From Syngnathus acus (lineage: Eukaryota; Chordata; Actinopteri; Syngnathiformes; Syngnathidae): a stretch of 64,000 nt of DNA. The position numbers and the translations under genes are program-made. Under the pieces are notes generated by a model that was given only the letters and a program-made list of their open reading frames with translations, was not told the DNA's origin and searched no databases. The stretch lies in the NCBI RefSeq assembly GCF_901709675.1, contig NC_051090.1, positions 5,202,342 through 5,266,341 on the forward strand. The letters run 5' to 3'. Shown piece by piece: positions 26,126-35,461 of the stretch (its first letter is position 1; each line of letters begins with the position of its first letter).

Positions 26126-27561
26126 TCGAAGATTTTTTTTTATTTTGTACATATATATATACATAGTCTGTATATTTTATTAATTTCTGGATTTATTTGC
26201 ATTTTTGTAATCTGATTCAGGATTTACTGATTCATGTTTACGCCACATTTGTTTGGGAGAATTTTTCCCAGACCTAGTGAACTCATAAAATATTAAGTGA
26301 ATAATTTATTTTTATTAATTTAAATAAAACAGTCAATTTTAAATATTATATTATTAATAGGTAAATATTAATGAACAGTCTTCCTTTGGCAGATTGATGT
26401 AACATTTTAAGTTTGAATAGGAAATAAAAATCACTTCAAAATGCTGTGTAAAATCATCCCTAAGAACTAAATTCAAATGACACAATCATCACCATTTTCC
26501 CAGCACCCTTACAGAAACCCCCCTGACCCCATCATTTGCATGCGCCTCCATGAAATCCAAAGATGTTACTTTATAGTGTCACGGAAATGCGTCAAATGCG
26601 GGCCAAGTGGAGGGAACACAGACAAGTGACAGAAGAGGAGAGGCAGTCTGGCTGAACTTTGCATGAACTGGAGCTAAATCACGCTCACAAGCGTCCTACA
26701 CATCACCCCCTCCTCACCCCCTTCCTTTTTTCCCCTAGCTCAGCTTTTATTATTTATTCATTTTATTACTGCTCATCTGAACACATTCTTCTCACATTCA
26801 CAACTTGAAGGCAACCTTAAAATCACACGCGGGGCATTTGAGGTTCGTTCCCTTTTGTCTCCATGTAAATATACGCTCGTCGTTTGGCGAGGTCGTGATT
26901 GTTTTTCCTCAATTCTTTGGGCTCCCGGGGCAATGCCACGAGCGTTAATGGCCTGACTGCACTCTCTTCTTGATATTATTTCCTAACTGTAGCGTGTGTG
27001 ACAGAGCGAGGCGTCCTCAAGCACTTAACAATAAAACCTGCACGGTGTATATTCCGCTTGCATGAAAACCAAAGTTGTCATCCAAAATGGCCGTGTGTGT
27101 GCTTTACGATTTGAACCTTACAAAGGAAATGTGTTCTCTCTCCGCTATTACGACGTCACATAGACATAAAATAACATTGAAAATGATCTCCTCAAACCAT
27201 ATCTGCTCCAAAAAAAAAAAAAAAAATCCCTTTTAAATGAAATATGCTACCCAAGGCAAGGAGTGGGAGTTAGCACAGGCACTTGCAATGTGCTTTCTGC
27301 TCCAGTGCCTCTTGTTCTCACTTGGTCACTATCTTTGTGCGTGTGTGTGTGTCGTTTCCGCAGTCCGCGAAGAGAAGCAGCTAGCGGCGAGGCCACATGT
27401 TTCTGATTTTGTTCAGCCCTGGAGTTCAAGGTCGATGAGGCGAGAGTTTTTAGGCCATGTCGGGCTAAAGCAGTCTTTGTCTTCTTGGTTTGGGTTTCTA
27501 CATGCCGGCGTGAAACAAACTGGCTTTATAGTGGAGTGTGATGCAACCAGATGAAGTCGCA

Positions 27562-27593
27562 GGTGTGTGTGTGTGTGTGTATGTGTGTGTGTG
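27562..27593 (+). repeat. (GT)n microsatellite, interrupted
   Basis: About 32 bases of GT with one AT interruption; a short CA-rich stretch lies about 115 bp downstream at 27704-27727. Confidence 0.95.
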
Positions 27594-28602
27594 AGGGGTA
27601 TTGATATGCCGGGAATGGAGCGATGAGCAGATGGACAGAGCAGGCTGGCCCAGTGTCGATCCTGTGAGCTCTGGCTCCCTCATGCAATTCCCTTTTTGAT
27701 GGGCACACGCACATGCAAACACACACATTACCCTGTAAGATGACAAATCTCATCAATGTGTTTTAATTTCGCGTCATCAAATCCCCAATGGAGTAAATTC
27801 ATGTTTTTCTTTGGATTTTTAAGATGCCTGCACAGAGTGGAAAGAGAATATGATTAAAATAATAAGTTTGGTGCAAATTTGAAGTGACTCTCATCCCCGT
27901 CATAGCTTCCGTGCGTCATAAAACGTGACAAGCAGAACACAATTTGTTTTGAAGTTTCGCCGATTCACTTCTTTTAAGATGTGCGACGTGATTTGACATT
28001 TACATTTGTCTTATTTTACTTATATTTGATGTGTTATAGCCGGTATGTCGTAATACAAGATAGAACTCCCCCATTTCTGTCCTCCCCTCACTTCCCGGAG
28101 CGAGGCTGTGTTAGTTTGGTGAGGGCGATGGCCTAGGAGGGGGAAAAAAAAAACAAAAAGTGCAAGTGTTGGCAAATTGCTTAGAGGCAATCATAGTGCA
28201 TAAAACAAGGATTCCTAGCAGAGGTCTCGGGCCTGTTAACGAAATGTCAACGCGGCGTAGGTACGCCAAGAATTATGAGTCAGTGAGCAGGCAACACTTC
28301 TTGGTTTCTATCGGTCAGGGCAGCCGGCCGTAATCTGTCACAATCCCGGAGTTGCTGTGACAGCAGTGGGAGCATTCCGGGCTCAGCTCCTCAGACGGCA
28401 AAGGAAACACGCTGATCGGAATGCGCGGGCACGCGCTCGTGCGGCCGGGAGCTCCTAAGAGTGTGTTTTGTTGCATGAGTGCGCATGCTGAACGGCGATG
28501 CAAAACCAGGACAATGGCTGAAACCAGCACTCAAGTCAGGGTGGCATGCTTGGATACTTTTTAGCTTTCCTCGCCAAGCGACAGAAAATACACAATACAG
28601 TA

Positions 28603-29237
28603 GACCGCTGATTCTCAACCTGTGTGCTGCGGGAAATTATACAATTGACAAAATATTGTGATGAATGTATATTCTTCCATGCTAACTAGTGTCAAATTAA
28701 TCGACAACAAATCGAGTATCAAATTAATTGTATTTTAATAATGGAGTAATTGTTTAGAGGCATTTTTAAACTAAAGGTTGTCCAAATATTCTGATTTCAG
28801 GCTCTCAAAATTCATCTCTGATTTTTCGAGTCCTTCATGAAAGATAAATTAAACATTTGTGAACATCTGCCTTTACTTTGGAAAACCAGTCATTTCTTCT
28901 TGTGTGATTTTGCTTCGCTGTTTATTTGTTTCCTATCACTACATTATACAAAATAAACAGAAATAATTGGTTACAAACAGCAATCTCGATTTTTTTTAAA
29001 TATTACACTGATGCAACTTAAACTGTATCCGATTAATCGTAATAATCGATTCTATGAATATTTGATAGTGACAGTCCAAATACCAACCACATATCGTAAT
29101 TGGCAAAACAAAGAAATGCTCTTCCACTAGATGACTGAGGCACATAATTAAGCTGCATACTCACTTTTTGTGATTTTTTTTTTTTTTCTTTTCTGAAATA
29201 TGTGCCTTGGCTCAACAAAGGTTGAAAAGCACCGCTG
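28603..29237. mobile_element. hAT-like non-autonomous DNA transposon
   Basis: The left end reads gaccgctgattctcaacc. The right end, on the opposite strand, reads cagcggtgcttttcaacc, followed inward by tttgttgagccaaggcac. The ends match at 12 of 18 positions and resemble the CAGNGGTTCTCAACC termini of fish hAT elements. There is no transposase frame inside. An 8-bp target duplication is not evident. A second repeat-like segment sits near its right end (29025-29078), so the unit may be composite. Confidence 0.55.
29025..29078 (-). mobile_element. Terminal fragment of another AT-rich DNA-transposon-like repeat
   Basis: Read on the minus strand the stretch begins ggactgtcactatcaaat and continues through alternating ATCGATTA-type motifs, a pattern of an interspersed fish repeat that starts GGGCTGTCACTATC. 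It lies inside the hAT-like element, which suggests nesting. Family assignment is from memory and uncertain; the partner end was not identified. Confidence 0.35.
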
Positions 29238-29782
29238 TAGACATCGATATATTTTCAGTTGTTGCCTGACCTTCAATTTAGCCTGAACTAATTTGTTGTC
29301 TTATGATCATTGCCCCCTTACCTTCGGTTTAGCGCAAAGCATTCAAGCCGCCGTCTCTTTTCATCCTTAGTTGAGACATCACGATAAGGGTTCAAGATCG
29401 CAGCCAAACGCGCTCGCAGTGTCGTGCTCGCGTGTGTGATATTGTACATCATTACACGAGCTGCAACTCGCCGGCGGCCAGGCGGGGCCTAATCTTCAAA
29501 GCAAACATCAAGGAAGAAGAGAGATGGAGGAAACATGTCGTCAGTACACGAGGGCACCTTGAAGCCCTGAATCCTCGCGCGAGTCGACATCTGTAATTCT
29601 GTCACGGAACATATCCAGCATTTCCATTACACCCCACCCCGCGCTCTCAGCGGACCCTCGTTTGTGGCGCATCCCGGGATTGGCATGGCGTTTGCCCCTC
29701 TGAAGTCGGCGGGTCGCTCGTCGTCTTATCTTCGGGACAGTTTCTCACAAATCAACCGCTGAGTACATCAAACGGCCAGGGA

Positions 29783-29799
29783 GTGTGTGTGTGTGTGTT
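29783..29799 (+). repeat. (GT)8 microsatellite
   Basis: 17 bases of uninterrupted GT. Confidence 0.9.
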
Positions 29800-30429
29800 A
29801 TGGCTAGAGTCGTGAGCCCACCAAAAGCTTAAGCCTCCAGTGTGCCATACAGATAAGATTCATTAGATAGGTCGGGGAATGCGAGTGGAGGGCAAACTAA
29901 AAGACTGGAGGAAGCAAGGAAAGGAAAGGAGGGTGCAAGATGGAGCTCGCTGCTGCTCCAGCATTTGTTGACACAGATTTACAATGAGTCTCCCACTGCT
30001 TCACGCATTACAGTAACACACCATGTCAATAGCTCTCCGGGCTGGCAGGAGGGGGGAGGAAAGCAGCCGTGCCCAAAACGGCTTTTTTGGGGGAGAGTAA
30101 TGTCCTCCCCGTGATATGCAAAAAAATGTGCAGATGGAGGACATGACTGCCAACGAGGGGACATTGTGACGAGTCAAGCGTTTGCTTGCTTTGTGGTTGT
30201 ACGTCATTGTAGTACTTTCGGAGTGCCAACCGATATCGGCCAAAATAATTCACGTTGTAGGCTTATATGAACCATTGACGTGTGCGTGCCGTGAACCTAA
30301 GCCAAAATTAGCTTTTACCTGTCAGTGATCGACAATCAAATGATTTGTTCATACCATATCAATTTGACCTATTTTATTTTCTACTGAGGCGTAATAGAAG
30401 AGGATTTTTTAAGAGGTGTTGAATCCAAG

Positions 30430-30583
30430 TTCGGACATTAGAATCCCAGCCACAGTTTGGCTTGAGTCATCTAGCATGTAAACAAGCTAGCTTAGCGCTC
30501 AGGTGTTTGTTTACCTGTTGGCTCGGTTGATTGGAAGCACTTGTGGCTAAAGCCAAACTGTGGCAGGGATTCTACTTTCTGAA
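30430..30583. repeat. 34-bp inverted repeat (foldback) with 86-bp spacer
   Basis: Arm 30430-30463 and the reverse complement of arm 30550-30583 agree at 30 of 34 positions, with the inner 15 bases (gccacagtttggctt) identical. Partial similarity extends about 9 bases outside. The spacer itself has inverted GTAAACAA (30478-30485) and TTGTTTAC (30507-30514). It could be a MITE-like element. In the pre-mRNA it could fold into a long hairpin. Confidence 0.7.
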
Positions 30584-30640
30584 CATGTATTTGACACAAA
30601 ACGCCCACAGATTTATGTAGATGGATTTCAAAAGTCTCGT

Positions 30641-30662
30641 TAGCTAGCTAGCTAGCTAGCTA
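30641..30662. repeat. (TAGC)5 tandem palindrome
   Basis: 22 bases of TAGC units. Each GCTAGC is self-complementary. It matches the array at 40783-40806. Confidence 0.95.
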
Positions 30663-30764
30663 ACACTTCTCCTCCATCTCTCCCTCTGCTTTTCTTTATC
30701 TCCCCCTCACTACAGGCTCAGTAGGACAGGATTTGGGCATTAGCTCAATCCCTCTATCTAGCAA

Positions 30765-30788
30765 CCCCCCCCCCCCCCCCCCCCCCCC
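30765..30788 (+). repeat. (C)24 homopolymer
   Basis: 24 consecutive C, the longest C run in the window. Confidence 0.95.
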
Positions 30789-31365
30789 TCATGATTGCAC
30801 ACTGTTTCTGTCACAGTCGTCCACCGCACAAGTCATGTAGCGCTCTCGTCTGGCCGCTGCTCGAGAGTGTATACGCCACAAGACATGACCACATAATCAA
30901 CCAGACGTGTGAGAGTGATGGAACAGCGGGTTACGGCTTAATACCGAGCCCAAGTACCAAAAGCATATATACGAGATCTATTTTTCTCTTCATTGTGTCA
31001 TTATATTCAAACTACACAGAAGCAGCAAAGCGTTCCGTGACGAGAACTTTTTTACCCTAAGAGCCGTGACACGTTACTGTGTGTGCTGAGTCACGGGGTG
31101 CCACCTTCATGAAATCTTGATGAGAGCTGAGGTCTGCTGTCGCTGTAATGAGGACGGCCGCCGTCACACAGCTGGCCCCTTCGCAAGGGTGAAACGACAA
31201 TAATACCATGGCGGGCTGCAAAGGTTTCTTTCTTCGAAGAACTTTAAGGCAAAAATAATATTAACGACTGTAGACCACGTTTTTGGTTCCTTTTCTAATT
31301 TCTGGAACCTGCAAAACCCAAAAAATTTGCCACTCGAACTACTTTTCAGAGACGCATAAAAACAG

Positions 31366-31386
31366 ATCAGGACCATGGACAGCGCC
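31366..31386 (+). promoter_or_regulatory. Candidate RE1/NRSE (REST-binding) site
   Basis: The first 17 bases, ATCAGGACCATGGACAG, fit the RE1 consensus NTYAGMRCCNNRGMSAG at 16 of 17 positions (G instead of M at position 6). The following CGCC also matches the extended 21-bp site. Left and right half-sites have canonical spacing. REST silences neuronal genes outside neurons, and CELF3-6 genes are neuron-enriched, so a site about 4 kb upstream of the exon within the same gene is plausible. I noticed no comparable match elsewhere in the window. Confidence 0.6.
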
Positions 31387-32039
31387 CGGCAACAGAAGGG
31401 CTAATGGTCTTAATCGGGGACATGGTAGCGCTAATGGCGCTACGGATCGCACGTCTGCAATTTAGCGGTGGCCTTCTAATGCTAATTTGTGTACTACAAG
31501 AAGCCGTGTAGCAGATGGATATCAGCAGTTACGCTCCAAAAAGGAGCCATTCGCCGTTTGTAAATAGCAACACCTACTCAAATCAAATGACTCCATTTTT
31601 GTCTTCCAAAGTGCCCTTTCCGGAACGTAATCTCCGCTTTGCAATCACCCCAGAGGATGATGATTAACTTTACGGTTTCCTTCTTTTCTTTCCGGGGTGG
31701 CGACGGCATAGGCGGCGAACGGCGAGGGCCTGCAGGTGTCATTCCCAGTCAGCGATTCAAGTTCTAAATCCTGTTGGTTCTGATAGGAATCCCAAAAGCT
31801 TATAGCTAGCCATCTCCTTTGCGATGACTGGCGCCGCTTATCACAAGCGCCACACTGCTGCCGCCAGCACTTTTCTCAAACGTGGGATACATTTGAAATC
31901 ACACATGGAGAGAAAACACAAACATATAGAGTGTGTGTACACGCTACGCTATCAGCGCTAACATTTTATCCTTCCGTGGACCATTTGATGAGTATTTTAT
32001 TTTCTGACACATTTCTGGAAAAAAATTGCTACATGACTC

Positions 32040-32290
32040 CCTCGTGGCCCGTTTCCTCCTCCTGTCAGATTTACGGGAGGACAGTCACCCCTAAGCAGTC
32101 GCCGGAATCAATGATTGGATGTATTAATTCTATCAGCAGCAGCAAGGGCCCAGTCAGAAGGGGGCTGTTTACGTCCCCTGTTACCGAGCAACGCGGCAAC
32201 ATAAGCTTTGATGGCCCACTAAATGCATTAATGATCCCAAGACAAGCATTACTTCGTATTAAAGCTGAGTGAAAGCCGGCAGACATCATG
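32040..32290. other. Candidate conserved non-coding element
   Basis: Contains caatgattggatgtattaat, a GCAGCAGCAAGG stretch and taaatgcattaatgatccc with no repeats, 650 bp downstream of the RE1 candidate. Both strands carry short open frames with no protein-like features. Confidence 0.25.
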
Positions 32291-33309
32291 CATATTGGAT
32301 GTTTACTTTATTGCAAATACTGTAAGTGCCATCGACTTTTACTATGAGAAGTCGTTACTGAATTTGAAACTTGCGTCTCCTCCCTAATGACTTGTTGCAG
32401 TGAGAATGGAGCCTCATATTCCCATTTTTCAAATTGTCAAATTTCTGAACAAAGGCTTTGATTGTGACGGGCTTTGGTGATTCTCTCCCCCCCCCCCGTC
32501 CGTCTCACACACGTTGTCAGCCGATGTCTCGTCTCCTGTCTGATTAGCACTTCCAGCTGTCTCGTCCTTGTCAGCGCCGCCGTGTTTGCCATGTCCAGTC
32601 GTGCTAGCTTGCGCGTTTACCCACCTGTGCCTTATTCTCACCGGCCATTTCCCTAACTCCTGTTGTTTCCTTTATTCTTATTTAGCTTCATCAATAATTT
32701 GTCAGCATCCTAAACAATATAATAGGATAAGCCAATTTTAATTTGTTGTTTTTCTGAAAGTATTTAAAAATGACATGCTAATGCTATTAGCCTAATTATT
32801 TTATTTTTTTCCAATATTGACTTTTTGGGCTTTTTTACGGAAACGCAGCCAATTTGTGGTTTTTACAGCCAGACAATTATTTGAGCCTCCAACTGGAGCC
32901 CGTTTCAAGTAAGCAACAACAAGCATGTATGTGCACACTACATTACGTCCAGTTGTCCCAAAGGGGTTTCCATCTCAGCCTTCATCTCAAACAGCAGCCC
33001 CGCTAGTGCTAAGAGCTTTAATTCAACTGACTGGAGGCTTAACTGAGCAAATGAGGCGGCTCAATAAGCCATATGGAATTATAGATTTTCCACAGGCCTG
33101 AAAGCAGCGCTACCTTGTGTAGCTGGAGTTTAAATCAAAACTTTTGAGTTAACTAAGACTGGTCACTCGTTTGAAAATAGTACTGTGAGTCATCATGGAG
33201 CTCATTAGATTCAAAATGAGTCATTTTTGCGTTGCTGTCAACATGGCTATGACTCATCGTATTATTTTTACTCCTTGTTTTTCAATGTAATGTATATTTT
33301 TGTCTCGCA

Positions 33310-33437
33310 CATTCCGGTTGGCCCATATGCCCCACATTTTCTCGACTCTGGGTTCAAATCTCGGTGTAGCCCGCATCTCACCCTAAGCCAGCTGGGACGG
33401 GCTCCAGCTTATTTGCGCTTCAGAAAATGGATGAATG
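33310..33437 (+). mobile_element. L2-tailed SINE-like fragment
   Basis: Landmarks are a B-box-like gggttcaaatctcgg at about 33350-33364, then cagctgggacgggctccagc at 33389-33408 and cagaaaatggatgaatg at the end. The combination of a tRNA-like box with an L2-type 3' end suggests a SINE that used L2 machinery, though the B-box match may be coincidence. Gene-sense orientation. Confidence 0.7.
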
Positions 33438-33580
33438 CAAGTTTTTGTCTTCCTTTTCAAACCTCAAGGTTATCCTCATACAAAGCCTTTGTAGTCAACC
33501 TGGAAAGAAACTTTTACTTGTTTTTCTATTTTTGTACTGAGCAGTAGTGTACAACTGCAGTGCGGCACCGACTGGATTTA

Positions 33581-33588
<8 letters not shown>

Positions 33589-33611
<23 letters not shown>

Positions 33612-33614
33612 TAT
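33589..33614. repeat. (AT)13 microsatellite
   Basis: 26 bases of AT directly after an A run. Confidence 0.95.
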
Positions 33615-34181
33615 GCTTTCACGCTTGACTAAATATCACATTTTGGCAATATGTGTGAATTATTACATCCTAATGCATTTTTCATAATGTTGATGTCTGG
33701 AGTGTAAGCGTTTCACGCCGTTTATGCTTATGCTGAACTCATCGATAGATTAGCTTCAGATCAAGGCAGAGTTAAAGGTCATACAAAATGCAGCATAGAA
33801 TCAGCAGGATTTAACAAACATTTATTCTGGATTTTTTTTGGGGGGGGGGGCATGGAACTAACCTAAGCGGCCGGTAATGGGCACATAAATAGGCCATTAA
33901 GAGCCGCCATGTTGGAGAGTGAACAGTAACTAGCGAACCACCTCCCACACACGGACAGGCGCCCCGCAGAGACGGCTGAGATCCTAGCACGGCGACGGAT
34001 TTGGCCTCCTCCGACTCCACCGAGGCTTCTTTTGTCCGAGTGACATTTCAAAAGCAAATCCAAAGATTTGCAGATCGTCTCGAGGATGTTTTTTACTCCG
34101 GTTCAGAGGCGCTTTTGTCCGGGGTACCGAGAAGAACGAACACGAGGATCTTGAGGATCTTCAAACCCTCACAAGCATAAC

Positions 34182-34197
34182 ACCCCCCCCCCCCCCC
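34182..34197 (+). repeat. Poly(C) tract
   Basis: About 16 C in a row; a G run of about 11 sits 340 bp upstream at 33840-33850, giving complementary homopolymers. Confidence 0.9.
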
Positions 34198-35330
34198 TGT
34201 TTTCCTACAAAGACGTAGCCGCCGCTAGTTATTATTTACGACGGGTACATTTATGGAATAATTTCATCCAGGGAAGGTTACTCTCTTCCTCAAGGTGAAA
34301 ATGGATACGTTTAGCACTTAATGAACAAGACTCAGGCCTCGCCTCCATATATCAGCATGTTATTAAGACATTTTAAAATCCCATTATGGTGTTTCTCCTT
34401 GAACATGTCATGCTTTTATTGGACTGCCCTGTCTTTAAATCTGACCTTATTTTTTATTTTTTTTTGGCTTGGTAACATAACATACTATACATTGAAGTTT
34501 TGTCATATGATTCGGAATTAGAAGAAGTCGGTGCATACATGCAAATAGTAGCTGGATAAAATTAGGTGTCATTAATGTCAATCTGGTTTTTTTTCCCCCC
34601 CCCCTCGGTCCTCACAGTAACATTTTGAAATGTTTAAGCCGACTTACAATATTGCCGGTGTCAACAACGCACGTCGGTCGTAATGGCTCGCTATTAAGGA
34701 CACTTACGAGCCCGGAGTCTCTCGTTAATGTGTCTCTCTTCTCGTAGAAGCGAAGCGAGGTAAAATGATGTGTTTACGCACAGCTCACTATGACATCAAA
34801 GCATTTCCAGTGACATTTTTCATAAAGATGTGCAAATGGGCCAAATTAGCTGGCAATTTTCATCTTCCTACTATGACAGTTCAGTGAAATTAAGTGGAGA
34901 ACTTTTGAAGTGTCACTCGCTAAACTAAAAGTTATTAAAGGGGAACTCAAATTCAAAATGGCCAACTTTTGCCACCTTTGGAACTTCAACAAATAACAAA
35001 ACATGAGAGGCCAACAGTGTGACACAAAAGCCATCGCGACGGAGTCGTCTAATCCAGCCAATGCCATTCTTATCAGGGTCCAGTGGATTAGAGTGACCAT
35101 AGAATCCTTCCCAGCCAGACAGACACTCTCGAGCGGCCCAAGGGCCCCCCGATCGATCGGCCCGGATTGATCCTCCTCAGGCTCGTCCTGATGCCGGATT
35201 CACCTTTATTAGCGCCGCTTCTTCTCTTCCCCACTCAATCACCGCTTCGAGATCGCCTTGCAGGCTCTCCAGCTAGCTTTGGTGGACAACAAATTGTGTC
35301 AATGACACTTTGAGCTGTATTTTAAAGATG

Positions 35331-35364
35331 TTATTAATATGGATTTAATTGTCTTTCTCTACAG
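35331..35364 (+). promoter_or_regulatory. 3' splice site: branch-point candidates, pyrimidine tract and acceptor AG
   Basis: The 34 bases before the exon hold two plausible branch-point contexts, ttattaat near 35332-35338 and tttaatt near 35345-35350. A short pyrimidine run (gtctttctct) and acag at 35361-35364 follow. The tract is only about 10 nt long, which is modest for a vertebrate acceptor. The exact branch adenosine cannot be picked by eye. Confidence 0.75.
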
Positions 35365-35413
35365 ATGACTCGCCCGATCCAGGTGAAACCGGCCGACAGC
35401 GAGAGCCGTGGAG
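35365..35413 (+). CDS. celf4: Internal coding exon (49 nt) of a CELF3-6 family RNA-binding protein, probably celf4
   Basis: Seen: read from its first base, the exon gives MTRPIQVKPADSESRG and leaves one G for a codon completed by the next exon. A pyrimidine-rich tract ending in acag precedes it, and GAG|gtaatg follows. Known: in CELF3-6 (Bruno-like) genes this peptide forms the end of RRM1 and the start of the linker to RRM2, and the third coding exon is 49 nt with this phase. These proteins bind U/GU-rich RNA in neurons and control splicing, stability and translation. Inferred: the paralogue. The second residue is Thr here, against Asn (CELF3/4/6) or Ala (CELF5) in proteins I recall, so the peptide does not decide. 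Introns of at least 35 kb and 28 kb favour celf4, the largest of the four genes; celf5 is the main alternative. The length is 3n+1, so skipping would shift the frame. Neighbouring exons (83 nt before, 135 nt after in the family) were not recognised in the window. Confidence 0.88.
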
Positions 35414-35419
35414 GTAATG
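35414..35419 (+). promoter_or_regulatory. 5' splice site gtaatg
   Basis: The donor GAG|gtaatg has G at -1, the invariant GT and A at +3 and +4. Position +5 is T instead of the preferred G, so pairing with U1 snRNA is weaker than consensus. Such donors often depend on downstream enhancers; a U-rich and GU-rich block follows within 50 nt. Confidence 0.8.
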
Positions 35420-35424
35420 GGCTA

Positions 35425-35461
35425 TTTTTTTTGGTCTCTTTTTGTTGTTGTGTGGTTGGTT
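35425..35461 (+). promoter_or_regulatory. U-rich then GU-rich intronic block just downstream of the donor
   Basis: Eleven to 48 nt after the donor the intron reads as T-runs at 35425-35432 and 35439-35443, followed by tgttgttgtgtggttgg at 35443-35459. TIA1/TIAL1 bind U-runs just downstream of weak donors, and CELF proteins bind UGU/GU-rich RNA. That this block controls inclusion of the exon, possibly by CELF autoregulation, is inference. Confidence 0.4.

Larger units (their letters stand above)
22171..28602. other. Intron, no gene seen
   Basis: Apart from the listed microsatellites and the repeat end at 26088, it holds T runs at about 22330-22358, a G+C-rich interval at 23990-24300, C/T-rich sequence at 25330-25560 and an A run at about 27211-27226. 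No exon is recognised. Confidence 0.5.
1..35364 (+). other. Upstream intron of the CELF gene (partial, 3' portion)
   Basis: All sequence before the exon is read as intron, at least 35.4 kb long and running off the left edge. No other exon of the family was recognised; in particular I did not see the 83-nt exon that should encode the RRM1 stretch ending in KTLPG. Short open frames occur in all frames but look like chance. An unrelated nested gene or non-coding transcript cannot be excluded. Confidence 0.7.

Noticed and set aside
27704-27727. CA-rich run as a separate microsatellite
   Set aside because: Too interrupted and short to list; mentioned only as a weak partner of the GT array at 27562.
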